Notes under the pieces: model-generated
The model's input: the letters and a program-made list of their open reading frames with translations, nothing else
Database searches by the model: none
What the model was told of the DNA's origin: nothing
Translations under genes and position numbers: made by a program
Source of the DNA: Neurospora tetrasperma FGSC 2508
Lineage: Eukaryota > Ascomycota > Sordariomycetes > Sordariales > Sordariaceae
Direction of reading: 5' to 3'
DNA length: 64,000 nucleotides
Assembly (NCBI RefSeq): GCF_000213175.1
Contig: NW_009799101.1
Location: forward strand, 470,983-534,982
Shown: piece by piece, positions 11,793 to 24,126 of the stretch
How positions within the stretch are numbered: position 1 is the first letter of the stretch
How the letters are laid out: each line of letters starts with the position of its first letter

Positions 11793-11993
11793 TCATAGAT
11801 TCACATATTTGTTGAACATCTCGCAGCACTCCTTGCAGTAGCCGTAGCTGATGACGGTAAAGACCTTGCTCTTCTTGGGATCGAATTTGCATTCTCCATA
11901 GGTGTGCCTCGTGTAGATGGCGCACGAGTAGGCCATCCGCTTGGTCTCGGTGTGCTTGCACGCCTCGAACTTGGTTTGCTCCCAGTTGCACAT
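11793..11993 (-). CDS. small cysteine-rich protein, 66 aa
   Basis: The frame encodes 66 residues from an ATG at 11993. The protein starts MCNWEQTKFEACKHTETK and has cysteines at 2, 11, 24, 35, 53, 56 and 57, plus a histidine at 13. The spacing (C..W, then C.H, ending with C..CC) resembles short conserved Sordariomycete proteins that look zinc-binding. No function is known to me. There is no signal peptide. The same frame stays open upstream to an ATG at 12260, adding an 89-residue Ser/Thr/Gln-rich leader. I prefer the short form because the cysteine pattern begins right after the inner ATG. The leader may be 5' untranslated sequence or a genuine extension. Confidence 0.6.
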   Translation of the reverse strand: MCNWEQTKFEACKHTETKRMAYSCAIYTRHTYGECKFDPKKSKVFTVISYGYCKECCEMFNKYVNL

Positions 11994-14318
11994 GGTGGCT
12001 GTTGACTTGTTGTAGTCCTGGATGGTAGAGGGCAAGTGATAGCTGAGAGAATATGCAGTTGAAGCTGTTGATATGAGTGGTGATGTCGAGGTCTTGCCGA
12101 GGTGACTTTTTGCCGATGAGTCAGGTAAAGTGGTTGATGTCCGAGTTGATGTGCTCAAGTGAAGCTGTTGTTGTGATTTTCTCGAGTGAACCTTGAGAGA
12201 CGATTGAAGGATAGATGTTGATCTGAATGCCTTCCATCCAACCTCCATGGCCGGCGTCATGATGCCTCTTTATAAGTCTCCTTCCACACCATGTCAACGG
12301 CCGCCAGTGTGCCAATGCCATGGGCACATCACAATCCGCCTCACAGTTCGTCTTGACCACAGACCCGGCAGTCGACGAGGAGGAGGTCAACATCCGGCTG
12401 AGCAACCAAATGTGACGACATTGGAGTCCTGCTCAAGGGACTGATAGCATGTGCCACCAACCGATGCCCGGGTGACAGTCCATGAACCCGGTATGTTTTC
12501 CATCATGACACCCAGGTGCCCCTCAAAGGCCTCAAGGAAAACACCATCAAACCAAACTCTCGGGTCGGGCTGAGAGTGGTGTTGAGCAGTATCTCCAATT
12601 CCCATGTCTGGTGGTGAGCTTTTGCAGGAGCATCGCCTTGCGGCAGTGGGGTCCGGGCCCTCAACGGGCTCCCATTTCCGGGTCGCGGTTTCGGGCCCGG
12701 TGTGGATCCCTCTCCACTCAGCCGCTAGGGGACCGGGGTTTAGGGGGCCGTTTTAGAGGTCAACTTCCGGATTCGAGATGCGGACATGGAGGTCAAAGGG
12801 GCGAAGCAACAACGTAGAAAAAGCCCATACCATCTTCAGAAGTAAAATACCCATTGGCGAATCAACGACGAGCAGCGAGGCACACTTGACTCGAAATCTC
12901 TCTTGCAACCGAGAATTTGGGAGTGGTGTTGGTCGATGGCGGATGCCGTTAAGCGCCGGCGACCTCAAGCCTCATTGGCCAGCACATGCGCGACCTGAGA
13001 ATCCGCCGACAGTTTAGTGCTTGTTAGTGACTGACTGCCAGGCCTGGGTCATAAGCCCCTCTCTCCAGTGTATATCCCGAGATCGACAACTATCCGCAAA
13101 CAACGCCAAATGCACAGAAGGGGCACACACAACAACACGGCACCGCATCAGGGAAAAAAATGAATCCTACCAAGATGGACGACATCATCAGGGCTCGGAA
13201 GGACCCGACTAGATCAGATCTAATGTACAGCTTTGTTAATCCTTTCACTTCCAACAGTAACAGCGAGGTGATAACGAACCGACTTACCCTTTTCGTTCCA
13301 CTTGTCAGCAGCCCTCGGCTGTGATGGCCCCAGCATGAAGGCTCGTTCATGGTGCAAATGTCAAGCTTTTAAGGGGGATGACCGTGAAAATCTCGAATAT
13401 TAGCAACCAACAAGCAATACATCATCAAATTTTGCATCACGAGATACCAACGGTTGCAAAAACGCATGAGCGGGGTGAAATTTCTTACCTACCGACCAAC
13501 ACCATATAGCAACTGCTGAGGTAGATACCGTACTATGACATGATGCTGGAGCAGTACTTGTAGATAGTCTTGCATCGGCATCTGAGTCAAACGAGACATA
13601 CAGTTGGTGATCGAACCTGCTTCCACCCACAAAGGTGTGGCATCTAAATCGACGTTTAGCTTGTTTGACAGTCCAATCCTTCGGGTGGCTGTGCAGTTGG
13701 TATGAGTCTATTTTCATGCCGGTTGTTAGCTCTTTGCTTCTTTTGTAGGACAACACTGCATTTGAGGACACAAGCAACATGCGGCTGAAAAATAATGTGA
13801 TAGTTCATGACGTATCTACCAACGACATGTTCTCTCCCGCAGTAAAGGATTGGTTGAAGTCGAGGATATAGAACTTCCCGCATCACATCAACAAGTGCCA
13901 CTGATCTTTGGGCATGCCTTTAAGCCTGTTCTCTTGATTTCGGTTCAATGTTTTGAAGCCCAAAACCACCAGTAAGTAGCTTGCTGCGTTGAGAACACCC
14001 TGGTCTATCCGTAGGCATGCGCCACTACAGATATCTGGTAGCAATATTAGCATATGTTGCCGGGTAATTCCACAGTTGACAGGCAGAGCGGACATCTTCA
14101 ATGAGTTGACTTACCCATATGCGAGCGGGGTCGCCAATGTGAGAAACAATATGGGTATTGCCGATGATAGATGAACAGCTCGCGGCACTTGGCTTAGAGC
14201 TCGTACCCTCTGGTCTTCACAGAAGATTAGTACCTCTCTGTCTGCACATGGACTTGATCTCTGATGTGCTTCTTGTTTTCATCGTTCCAGGACATTGTAT
14301 CAGTAACTGCACAGCATC
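11994..14318. other. intergenic, no gene recognised
   Basis: Nothing is supported beyond the possible 5' extension of the cysteine-rich gene (to 12260). The remaining frames are short, on both strands, and have no recognisable motifs. Confidence 0.5.
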
Positions 14319-15129
14319 ATGGTTTGTCACACCTTGGCAGCCCTGGGCATCCTAGCCGCTGTACAGTTCTCGCTCGCCCAAAGAGGAGCAGGAAATTGCC
14401 AATGGGCCGCCCTCCGAATGCAAACCGACATCTAGATCGAATCCCAAACTTATGGTGAGGTTGATCCGTTCCTCACCTCCAGCTCGCCCGTGTACCGCGA
14501 GAACTACAAGCAGCGCGACATCAACACCTCATTCCTCACCACTCCCCTCAAGATCGACTACACTGACACTTTTGTGGATCAACAAGACTGCAAGACGTAC
14601 TCGCAACTGATTGTCACCGATATCAAGAATCCGTACATCATCGGCACTCAGATTACCTACGACAACACTGGTAGCGCAGGGCTCAAAGCCAAGATCATAG
14701 ACGTGGTTATCTCACGTTCTTCGACCGAGCCGCAGTTCAATGCCACCAAGACACTCGCATATGTTGGTGCAGAGGATTGGTCCGTGATTGTTACGGCCAA
14801 GCAAGATAGCCGGGACGTGCTCAAGACCGTGGCCAACTCGTACCTCGATCTATGGAGCAGCAACGGTAGTTTTGAACTCCCCTGGGGTACCCCGTGCGCC
14901 CGGCTGTATGAAAGTGTGTACTACACCGAGGAGTGCCAACCTGTGAGCTTGAATGGAGACAGATACAGATAAGAGGTATGTGATTGATGAGGTTTAAGGG
15001 GCTGTAAGTGTCTTTAGCAAGGGTGGAACTGATGGGGCATTGTTGGATATCCACGAGTTCAGGCTTGTGCAAGGAAAGCTGCGTTATGTCCACCATTTCA
15101 CCGCAAGCGATGCAGCGTCGGTGGTGTAA
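14319..15129 (+). pseudogene. decayed DUF8021-type secreted protein gene
   Basis: An ATG at 14319 opens a signal peptide (MVCHTLAALGILAAVQFSLA) and a frame that reads through to 14972, apart from one TAG at 14433-14435. The body carries the marks of fungal DUF8021 proteins: PYIIGTQITYD, YVGAEDWSV, a VANSYLDLW segment and ELPWGTPCARLY. The expected C-terminal part (RYVIDE, GAVSVFSKGG, FRLVQGKLRYVHHF) is present from 14974 to 15129, but in the +1 frame and with one TAA at 14995-14997. There are thus three lesions: two stops and a frameshift near 14960-14970. Both stops could come from CAG or CAA by a C-to-T change in a CpA context. An alternative is an intron starting with the GTATGT at 14976, but at 42 nt it would be very short, and conserved coding sequence crosses it. 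The family is secreted and of unknown function. Confidence 0.75.
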
Positions 15130-17744
15130 CAAGAACGAGAAGGAAGAGAATCATTGCGTTCGAGGAGTAGGCGAGACAACAGCAGAATGCAAGGTAGAAA
15201 GCAGTTTCAGTTGGAGTCGGTGATTGCCGCTGAGAGTGAAAATTGAATGTTCAAGGCCACCACAAAGTGCAAGTACATGGAACCTGGTGCCGAGTTGCAA
15301 GCCAGCGGCACAGGAACATGAAACTTGAAGGTTGAATAACAGCGCAGCCGGATAGACACTTGTTTGACCTTCACCTTTCTTGCATAGCAAGTCGTGACAG
15401 TACACTTGCACCATCTGGATACCGCCCCGTTACCAGGATATATGGATGAAGCCTTGAACGAACGAAAATTTGGAGTGTATCACAATTTCACAACTCCGGC
15501 ATCTCCCGTTGGCTGCTTTGCGAACAGATGGTCAACAGGCAACCTGTCAACGTTGTCAGACCACCCGATGTGTAACCTTCCATCGGGAAGCGGCTCAGTG
15601 GTACGAATCTAAAGCATGGGATAGGGACGTCTTGGAGGTACTCATAATTTTTGTCATTCGACTTCTTCGCCTTGCTGCCTTGATAGACGTGCACCCACAC
15701 AGTCGGTAGCCGAAGAGGGAACGACCATGGCGCGGAAAAATACGGTAGGAAGGAAGTGGTGACAGATTACGAGCGACCGAAAGAACTGCCTTTTCTGCAG
15801 CAAGGTCTTATCAAACTTGGGTTGCATAATCTCCAGCACTTTCCCGTTAGTGCGCAGAAAGGACTCCCTGTATCACTTGATGAAGCCTCATATAAACAAG
15901 GTATGCGTAGTGATGTGACACTAGCTCCATATTGTAGTCGCCTTGGGAGCCATCACACACCTTCTCTCGATGAGTGACCTGCCCCCAATAGGACGCCCAT
16001 ATCATGATACATGCAAGCTCGTCCACCAAGGTAATACATACCAGGCAACCCACAAAGGGTGTTTCAGATACACTTATCTGCCCTACCGGATGCCGTGAAC
16101 CTTCCCCATCTTCCTCCAAAGGATCACGAAAAGCGGTGGCCAACGAACGTTTGACCATTGTCTCGGGCGCTTGAGGCCGGTATCTGTGCCCATGTTTGGC
16201 ATGCGGGTATCGCCTGATGACTGCGGCGTTGGACGGCTGCTGTGCCTCGGAGGACTTGTAACAGAGTAGTGATTCGGACCGCTGAGCCGTGGACATGTAA
16301 ACACTAACTGCAGGTCGGCATCGTAAAACCTCAAGACTATTTCGTAAGGGGTTTTGGCATCAGTAGGTAGTGATGTTTGACGATAGGTCATTGTACGGTG
16401 GTCGGAGGCCGAAGGTCGGAGCCCTAGAGCGAGGCACCTCAGGCTAACAGTAACACCGAGGACCGGGGGGTCGGTGAGGGACACGGGGCGCGACGATCAT
16501 TCGGGCCTGAAGCACAATTAGTGAAATGAATTAGGCAAACTGGAAGAAGCTTCTCTTGATTATCCGTCGAGTTGGAAAGGCAGCCTTGTGAATCATGGAC
16601 GTTGATTAGTGGAGGAAATTGGTAGCATGCTGCGCTCCGCCGCAGGCCCGTTATGGCGACCCGACCATTGCGTCGGGACTTGCACGCCGGCCGCAGGCCT
16701 CGAGAGGCCATTCTGGACGGCCTCTTTGGGGAGAAAGAAACCATTGCCGTAATCGAGATGCAGGAGCATCACGACAAATGCGGTTGGCGGCTGTGATTCG
16801 GTGACTGTTGGACGACGTTTGGTGGTCAATATTGTTACCGTGGGATGCTGGAAGTATTCCGCGGGAGGGTTTCGTACCATGTTCGACAGTCATTCGTCCC
16901 TTGACGAGTCTGGCTGTGGAATTGATGGCCTCGTAAAATGATTGTCAAGAAGCAAATTACTCAGGCATCTTGGAACAAAGTGAAAAAGGCCGACTGTGCA
17001 TCGTAAAGCAGAAGAGTGAAGTGTGGTGAGCTTTGCGAGGGCGCAGTTCGTTGGGTCGCAGAATTGGCATGGAACTGAACTTTGCACAAATGAATGAACG
17101 GTCAGGGCATCGAAAATCCGACACTGGGAAATGGACTCTCTCAGGGAGAAGTCACACCATCAATTCTGTTTTCTGTTCGTGGAAAGGAAAGAGCGATTCC
17201 GTTGTCGTCGTGAGCTGATTACCCCCGCCATCATGCTGCATTCATTGATGTTGTTTGGGAGAAGGAACGACCCTCGTCAAGAGCGCGAGATCGGTAAATC
17301 GTATGGTAGGGTTTGCACAGCGGGTTAGGGTTCAACACAGCGCAACCACTCATCATTCTTTTTGCCATTCATAACATTGAGCCAAGCATATAGAGTTAGG
17401 ATTAATATGGGGCGAAGATGCTTCACAACTGAGGAAAGAAAAGAATATTCGATAAATCTTGAATGCTGAAAAGGTCTCAGAAAGGCCGCATGCTGCGCAT
17501 TGCCCCGGACCTGTTGCGGAGACCCGGCCACACACGCCAGAGCCACCACCGGTCGCATTACTAGTGGCCAGGATTAAATATAAACCGTCCAGAGTATAAT
17601 CAATGATCCTCATATGAGCGAGCGGTGCCGCGAACTCCACCTCCGATCGATCGATGATCCGGACAAGCATCCGGAGCGGCCCCACATGCAATGCCCCCGA
17701 GATCCACTTATTACCGGCCATGCTCCGGAATGGATCTGCACCAC
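15130..17744. other. intergenic, no gene recognised
   Basis: Only short overlapping frames without motifs occur between the decayed DUF8021 gene and the 3' end of the glutathione transferase gene. I see nothing I can support. Confidence 0.5.
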
Positions 17745-18679
17745 TCACTGCTTCCCCTCGGCCTCCAACTCCGCAATCTTCTTCTCCGCCCTCTTATACC
17801 CTTCCTCCTCCTTCAACCTTGCCACATAGTCAAACACCTTGGGAAACTTTTCCTTCAATTTCCCCTTTGCAGCCTCCCCTGCGAGAACCTCCGCCCTCGG
17901 CACCATCAACAGCGGAAAGCTAATCAGGATATCCGCCGCCGTCAACTTGTCGCCGCAGACGTACTTGCCGCCGTTGGGTGACGTCTCCAGTAACTGCTGG
18001 ATAAAAGCGCAGTGCTTCTCGATGTTGGGAACGACAAAGAAGTTGTTCACCCTGCCTGCGACGGTGGCGGTGATGGGGCGGATGAAGAAGGGGACTTTGG
18101 GGCCGGACATGACTGCAAGCAACCAAATTTTTGTTAGAATCCCGGTGTCCTGAAAGAGTACATTTGGAAACAGAGACGGGAACTTACGGGAAAGAATCAA
18201 AGCCACAAGCAACGGCGGCATCAAGCTGCCCTCGGAATAATACAGCAAATGCTGCCATCTCATCCACTCCTCCGTCTCGCCGCCCAGCTTTCCTTCTTGT
18301 CCATCCTTGTACTTGTTGGGAACCAGAGTGGTGTCCTTGCCAAAGTGTTCGCACAAGTACTGGGCAATGAAGGGACTCTCGGCCAAGACTATCTCCTTTG
18401 CGCCGGGCTCAGTAGGCTGGACCGTGACAACAGGTGATTTTCCCAGCGGATGGACCTTTTCCAGCTCGGCGGGCGCGAGCATGTCCTTGCCGCGATGGAA
18501 GATCTTGACGTCGTACGGGACGCCGAGCTCCTCGAGAAGCCATACCATGCGCTGTGCGCGGGACTCATTGAGCCTGTGTAGTGTAGTGAAAATTGTTAGT
18601 GATCTAGCGCCCACCTGTGGGAAGTACTATGGGCATACCAGTAGAGCGTTATCTTGGGGTGATCTGTGGTGGTCGCCAT
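17745..18679 (-). CDS. glutathione S-transferase, Gtt1-like
   Basis: Three exons by my reading: 18639-18679, 18188-18573 and 17745-18112. They give 264 residues. The introns (65 and 75 nt) have GTATGC and GTAAGT donors and CAG acceptors. The N-terminus ITLYWLNESRAQRMVWLLEELG is the thioredoxin-fold start typical of yeast Gtt1, with a likely catalytic serine at residue 18. AESPFIAQYL is the glutathione-binding segment, and the alpha-helical C-terminal domain follows, ending in a Lys/Glu-rich tail. The enzyme conjugates glutathione to electrophiles; Gtt1 proteins are associated with the endoplasmic reticulum. The most hydrophobic part here (PPLLVALILS, near 130) fits membrane association. It may act in detoxification alongside the two monooxygenases further along the same strand. 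Confidence 0.93.
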
Positions 18680-20504
18680 TTTGTCCGTCTTGTCCCGTCA
18701 ACAAACATAAGATCGATCGTTGAGGTGGTTGAGGGAGGGATTGAGGTTAAGTATCAACTGCCGGAGACTTTTTACTGTCCATCACATCGCATGTCAGATG
18801 ATTGGGATTACCCGACCAGCATCGGAAAGAAGAAAAGAAAAAATGGTACTGATGACGTTGTGCTGGGATACACCATCACCAACCCGATAGCACCCGCTAA
18901 AAGCGGAAGGCTGGGCGGGCGGGCGTGTTACCGGATCTGGTTCCAGCGGCTGGGATGCCAATCCGATCGCCAGGAACCTCGGCTTCATCGCCGCCAATCA
19001 ACACCACCACTGGAGAATGACATGTCCGAATGAAGCACTTCTGACTACTTCCAAATGGTAGGCAACTCGGTCTGACTCGCAGATGGAGTGAGCACTAATG
19101 AGTCGAAACTTATGATTTTGGGGGCCGAGACTTGATGAGACTCAGATGCACATGTTGCAGCGAATCTGGGGAAACCAAATTGGTGGCATGAAGGATGATG
19201 ATTGATCAATGGATTGTCCAGAGACACTGGTCTGTGTTGCACCCGTCGCAGCCGACACATGTTTGCGATGAAGGAAACAGAAGAGGTTGTCTTGGCGAGA
19301 TGTGGGAGAAATGAGTAAAGTGTTGGAACAACGGAGAGAAAAGGTAAAAAAGGGAAGAAGAAGAAGAAAAGAAGAAAAAAGAGGAACAAGACATAAAATA
19401 CGAATAAGCTGACAAGAACCCACAGTCATCGGATCGGTAACCACTGCGCATCATGTTGCTTAACCAGTAGTTCAGGGTCCAGGTAAATAGTCGACCGAAC
19501 TGCAAACATGAGCAAACCTTGGGATCTCGGTAGTTACCGGCTATTGACTAGGTATCCTAGTCATGATTCATGGAGATATCTATGCTGGTCATTCTCAGGG
19601 TAATTTAATTGCCAGCTGCTCGGAGTTTATACAGACGCTATCCGGCGGCCACTACCCGAGAACCCAGCATCACTAGACTCGACAGTATCCGATTGATATC
19701 CCCGGATCCTCGGCCCTCTCCCTTTCTTTTCCTCGACCATCCACCGGAGCCGGAGCCCGTGGCGTCTCCCATGGGACCCGAAGAGATCCCGACACATCAC
19801 ATTCTACCAGAGACCCAAAGAACCGAACTACCATCTACTTTGATCCCTTATTCCCACCCAGTCTACTTCAATAATGCTCTTAATCACTGAATACCTCCAA
19901 AGAAACACTGTTCACAAGTCTCGCCTCACAAGACCATCAAAAACTTTGCAAGAAATGTCGTCCAAATGAATCACCCATCTCAAGAGGCGAGATTCTCGCA
20001 AGTAGAACAATACGTATTAAAGAGCCTATTCAGCCCTATTCACAACCGTTGAACCCCTGTGGCGCTTTGTTTACCTTCCCCTCGGTGGCTCACCACCGGC
20101 AACCACGCGGTGGATGGTTCTTTGTCTTTGACCACGATACTCGACCATCTCGGAAACTAAAATTGGTCAGGGGTACAGAGGACATTCTTGAAGATATTTC
20201 GGCATTGTGTGGTGTGATGAGGCGATTTGACTGTGTGTATGCAAATGGCTTGAAAGTCGCCATCTGTGTGGTCTTGAACAAGAGTAAAACTGGACAGTGG
20301 ACTTGGACCCTAGGAAGCAGAAAGAGATATAAAAGATCCTTCTTGTCTCATACACTTAGTCCGAGGGTGCTGATACTTCTCCCTCTGTTCTGTCTTTAAG
20401 TCGATACATTCATTCTTTTATCTCGCGACTTCTGTGTCGACAGATATCCATCTATCATACACTCTTTCAGTCACCCACCAACCTCCGTCATCCCAACAAG
20501 AACC
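18680..20504. other. intergenic between divergently transcribed genes
   Basis: The stretch holds the promoter of the glutathione transferase gene on one side and that of the secreted protein gene on the other. No gene is recognised. A TATAAAA lies at 20328-20334. Confidence 0.6.
20328..20334 (+). promoter_or_regulatory. TATA box of the secreted protein gene
   Basis: TATAAAA lies 171 bp upstream of the start codon at 20505, with CT-rich leader sequence between. The position fits a core promoter with a leader of about 140 nt. This is inferred from position only. Confidence 0.5.
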
Positions 20505-21303
20505 ATGCTTTTCACCAAGGTCTTCCTGCCTCTCACGGCCCTTCTGGCGACAGCCTCAGCCGTAAGTTTTTTTTTTTCCCTTTTTTTCCCCCTCTCCCAC
20601 CCCTCCTTTCCCATTTCCCTCCTCACCTCACCCACTAACCCCCTCACCCTACTCACAGGCCCCCACGTCCCCCGATGAAGACTCCTCCCCCCCTCCTCTC
20701 CTTCCCCTCCTCCCTCCCCCCTTCCTTCGACCCCTACAACGACATCGACACCACCCCCATCCCCACCGACATTGACCTCTCCACCTCTTTCAACACCACC
20801 ACGCTACTAGAAACCCGCAACCCCGCCGACTACACCGGCGCCACCGCCGACCGGAACCAAGGCACGTACAACGGCCCCTACACGTACACGACGCACTACT
20901 GCGGTGCCCCGCGCACGTGGGCCACCCTGAGCGCCATCCACGACGGCGAGAGTTATCTGTACGGCCTAAAGGGACAGCCGCGCTTGGGCGCCAACAAGTG
21001 CAGTCGCGTGAGCTGTAGTTGGAATTCGGCCATAGTTGTTTGTAATGATGTACGTATACTTGTCTCTGTCTTTATTCTTTGGTCATGTTGAAGAAGAAGG
21101 TGAGAGAGGATGAAATGCTAACGAGAGACAAAAAATAACAGAACAACCACGACATCACTTTGCGGTCCTGGGGTAGTGTCGCCGAGGCTGCCGCCTTCCT
21201 TACGGGCAAGTGCTTCAAGTACATGGGTGGCCAGACGCGCATTGGTGGCCAAGTCTTTTTCAAGGAGAGGTGGAATGTGTTTATCACGGTGAACAAGTGC
21301 TAG
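20505..21303 (+). CDS. small secreted cysteine-containing protein
   Basis: Exon 1 (20505-20561) encodes a signal peptide, MLFTKVFLPLTALLATASA, followed by a GTAAGT donor. The main exon ends at 21049 and the last exon is 21142-21303, joined by a 92-nt intron (GTACGT to CAG). The mature part has HYCGAP, a CSRVSCSWNSAIVVCND segment, a C-terminal SWGS, FLTGKCF, WNVFITVNKC, and six cysteines. This pattern recurs in small secreted proteins of many ascomycetes, including effector candidates; no function is known. The main exon start is uncertain. The best-looking acceptor (20658) puts exon 1 out of frame with the conserved body. A second AG at 20680 keeps the frame and gives 195 residues. A length change in the C-rich tract at 20680-20720 would also explain it. 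Confidence 0.75.
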
Positions 21304-21665
21304 AGCAGTCTAGTGGGGGGCTTGCTTTGTCGAATGGAGAGTGGTCATTGTCGGAAGGAAGCCCTGGACTGCTGTTTCTTTGGTTTCCAATCTGTTTTTT
21401 TCCCTTCACACACACACACACACACTTGTTTTTCTGACCGGTGGGACTGATAATGGTTTGAGCCTGCGGTGCTCTCTCTCTGCTTCACGTCTCCTTTATG
21501 TACTACACTCGTTCTTGTATTTATTGTCTGTATTGCAATTCGGATGTCTGGATGGATACCTATGCTCTTTTGATTAGTTTGACGAAATTGATATTCCAAG
21601 TGTTGAACCTCAACTCCATGCTCTTCCGTATCCTACATCCACTTGCTTGGAAGTTGACACCCATA
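21304..21665. other. short convergent intergenic region
   Basis: These 362 bp lie between the stops of the secreted protein gene (+) and the FAD monooxygenase gene (-). It holds a short CA repeat at 21410-21424 and nothing else of note. Confidence 0.6.
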
Positions 21666-23588
21666 CTAAGCTAGTGGCAACAAGAAGCCCTCAAAGAACT
21701 GCTGTGTTGACTGCTCGAGGTTGTCATCCAGTGCCGAGACCTTTGCCACGTCTATTGTGATTACCTCCGTAAGTAAGCGCTTCTTGACAAGGAAGTGTCG
21801 TTTGGGGAGCAAAACTTACAGTGATCCGGCCTAACAATGACCAAGGCTCCCTTTGCTGGATCAATGCCGTAGGCTTCATAGGCATGGCCATGTCCAGTGT
21901 TGTAGCTCTCATCATCAGCATACACCTTGAACAGACATTTCTGCTGCCACTTCCCTGTTACGGGAGTGAAGAACTCTGGGATCTGTTCCTGCTCGACCTT
22001 CTTCCTGTCACCGGAGATCACAAGCACGCGATCAATGACGCTGTCCGAGTAAGCGCCGGCAGGAGTGAAACGCTTGACAATGTTGTCGAGGGCTTGCGAG
22101 ACCTAGAGGCGAAGTTAGTCATGCGCATGTCAGACAGTTCAAGGAGTGTCGGCCTACCTTCTCAAGCCTTGCCTTGTTCTCCTCCTCCGGAAAATCCCCC
22201 GCAAACACCACAACATACCACTGCCCATCCGCCGGCAGCCCCTTGACCAACTGCATCGCCTTGGCATCGCAAAACCTCACCACCTGCGCAGTCGGGAACC
22301 TCATGCCCACCGTCACATTCCTCACAACCTCCTTATCCCGCTCCCCCACCTCCACCACCCCCGAAGCATCATACTGAATCGCCTGTCCGGCCGTGTACCT
22401 CCCCGCCTGGACAAACATTTCAGCAAACTGGTCTTGGCTGACGCCATGCTCCTCCCTATACTTGGAATTGAACAGCTTCGTGAACCCGCGATCAAACTCA
22501 ATCAGCTCCGTCGCCGTCTTCTCGCGCTCAATCACATACGACTCCAACAACGGCTTGGGCTTTCCCAGTCCCTTGAGAATCATGCCCAGCTTCCAGCCAA
22601 TGTTGTGGCCATCCTGCAAACTGACATTCATGCCCTGTCCGGCCTTGGGCGAATGCGTGTGGCATGCGTCGCCTGTGAGGAAGACGCGGTGGTTCTTGTG
22701 GAAGTAATCGGCTCTTCGCTGACCGATTGCGTAGGCGGACCACCAGAAGGTATCGGCAAAGTCCATCTCGTAAGGGCGAAAAATCAGGCGAGCGTGGTTC
22801 TGGAGGTCTTCTAGCGTGACGTTGCTCGCCTTTGTCCCCGCCGGCAGTTCAATGTAGAAGCGCACCATGGCATCGCCCTCGCGCGGGATGATCAAGAGGT
22901 TGCCCACCGACGAGTTGATGGCCGTCTTCTTGCGGATATCAGGAAAGTTGGTGCGCGGGTAGATGTCCATGACGCCCCAGACGGCATCGGTGCTGTCGCC
23001 GACCATCTTGAACCCAAGGGACTTGCGGATGACGGAGTGAGCGCCGTCGCAGCCTAGAACGTACTTGGCGCGGTAGGTCTTGGCGATGCCATCGGCTGTG
23101 ACGGCGTCGACGCGGACAGGGTAGGAGGAAAGGTCGGTGATGTTGACGGACTCATCGACTTGGACGCCCTTGACTTCAGTGCTGTACTGGATGGGTGGCT
23201 GAGGTCCAAGTTGGCTGATCATCAACTCGTTGAGACGGGCTTGATTGAGGATGACGTGTGGCTGGTGGCTGATTTCGGTCTCCTTGTCGGGAGCGTAGCG
23301 TGTCCTCTTGATGTTGTCCTTGCTTCCGCCCTCGATGTTTTGCGCCCAGAAAGCAAGTTCAAGAACATGGTAGGCTTCCTTTACCATTTCCTCGCCGATG
23401 CCAAAGCTGTCAAAGATCTCAACGGTGCGAGTCTGGACACCATCGGCCTGGCCGATCCTGAGGGGCCCATCACGGCGCTCGAGGACCTTGTAGTTGATAC
23501 CGAAGCGGGCGAGCCAGACGGCGGCGCAGAGACCGGCCGAACCGGAGCCACAGATGAGGACGTCGACCTTTTCTTGATCCGATGACAT
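21666..23588 (-). CDS. FAD-dependent monooxygenase, phenol-hydroxylase-like
   Basis: Three exons (22158-23588, 21820-22102, 21666-21751) give 599 residues. The introns are 55 and 68 nt. The start is MSSDQEKVDVLICGSGSAG, with the FAD-binding GSGSAG at residues 14-19. Other class A flavoprotein hydroxylase motifs are the DG motif at 181-182 (GCDGAHSVIRKSLG) and the GD motif at 306-310 (FLTGDACHTHSP). The length and the C-terminal part, which ends after EFFTPVTGKW and YGIDPAKGALVIVRPD, fit the thioredoxin-like dimerisation domain of the phenol 2-monooxygenase group. Such enzymes use NADPH and oxygen to hydroxylate phenolic rings; the substrate here cannot be told. Upstream ATG-less extension is ignored. 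The neighbours on the same strand are an alpha/beta hydrolase and a second flavin monooxygenase. Confidence 0.93.
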
Positions 23589-24126
23589 GGTGCGACTATA
23601 TGTGTATATATGGGGGTACAAGGGTATATTTCATGGTTGCAAATGGTGGGCGTCCATGACGGGCTCTTTATCGTGACTCTTCCCGTTCCCAGAGTGCCCG
23701 GTGATCCGGTGGTGATCGGTAGCAGACGGCGTGATGGCGGCGCCGGCGATCCATGTGCCGCGAGGGGTTCGGGAGCGTCCCGGGTGTGGTGATGATGGTG
23801 TTGCCGCGGTGGTAGTCTCGGAATGATTGTTGTGGAAAGCGAGGTATTCCACACACGGCGTGGTCAGCGGTCAAATGTGGGGACCCGCGGCTTCTTCAGG
23901 CTCCTCTTCCCCGCATCCTCAGCGGCTTGTCAAACAGCATAGGTCTTGGCAGGGCAATCCCCCTCGGGACTTTTACTTGGACTTGGGGGCAATCGTATTC
24001 CCGGCGCTGTCCCCATTCTTCAAACCTCAACACCAAACACCACCTCAACACCTCACTGACTACAACACAACATACACGACATTCACATACCTAGTAGGAT
24101 ATGGATTCTACCTACGCCTACGACAA
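23589..24126 (-). promoter_or_regulatory. promoter region of the FAD monooxygenase gene
   Basis: These 538 bp lie between the hydrolase stop and the monooxygenase start, both on the minus strand. The stretch must hold the hydrolase 3' end and the monooxygenase promoter. I recognise no specific site. Confidence 0.4.

Noticed and set aside
14976-15017. Possible 42-nt intron at the end of the DUF8021 gene
   Set aside because: Too short for these fungi, and its sequence encodes conserved family residues in the shifted frame.
22146-22814. 222-codon plus-strand frame inside the FAD monooxygenase
   Set aside because: Antisense shadow; Leu/His/Arg-rich and without motifs, whereas the minus strand carries FAD motifs.
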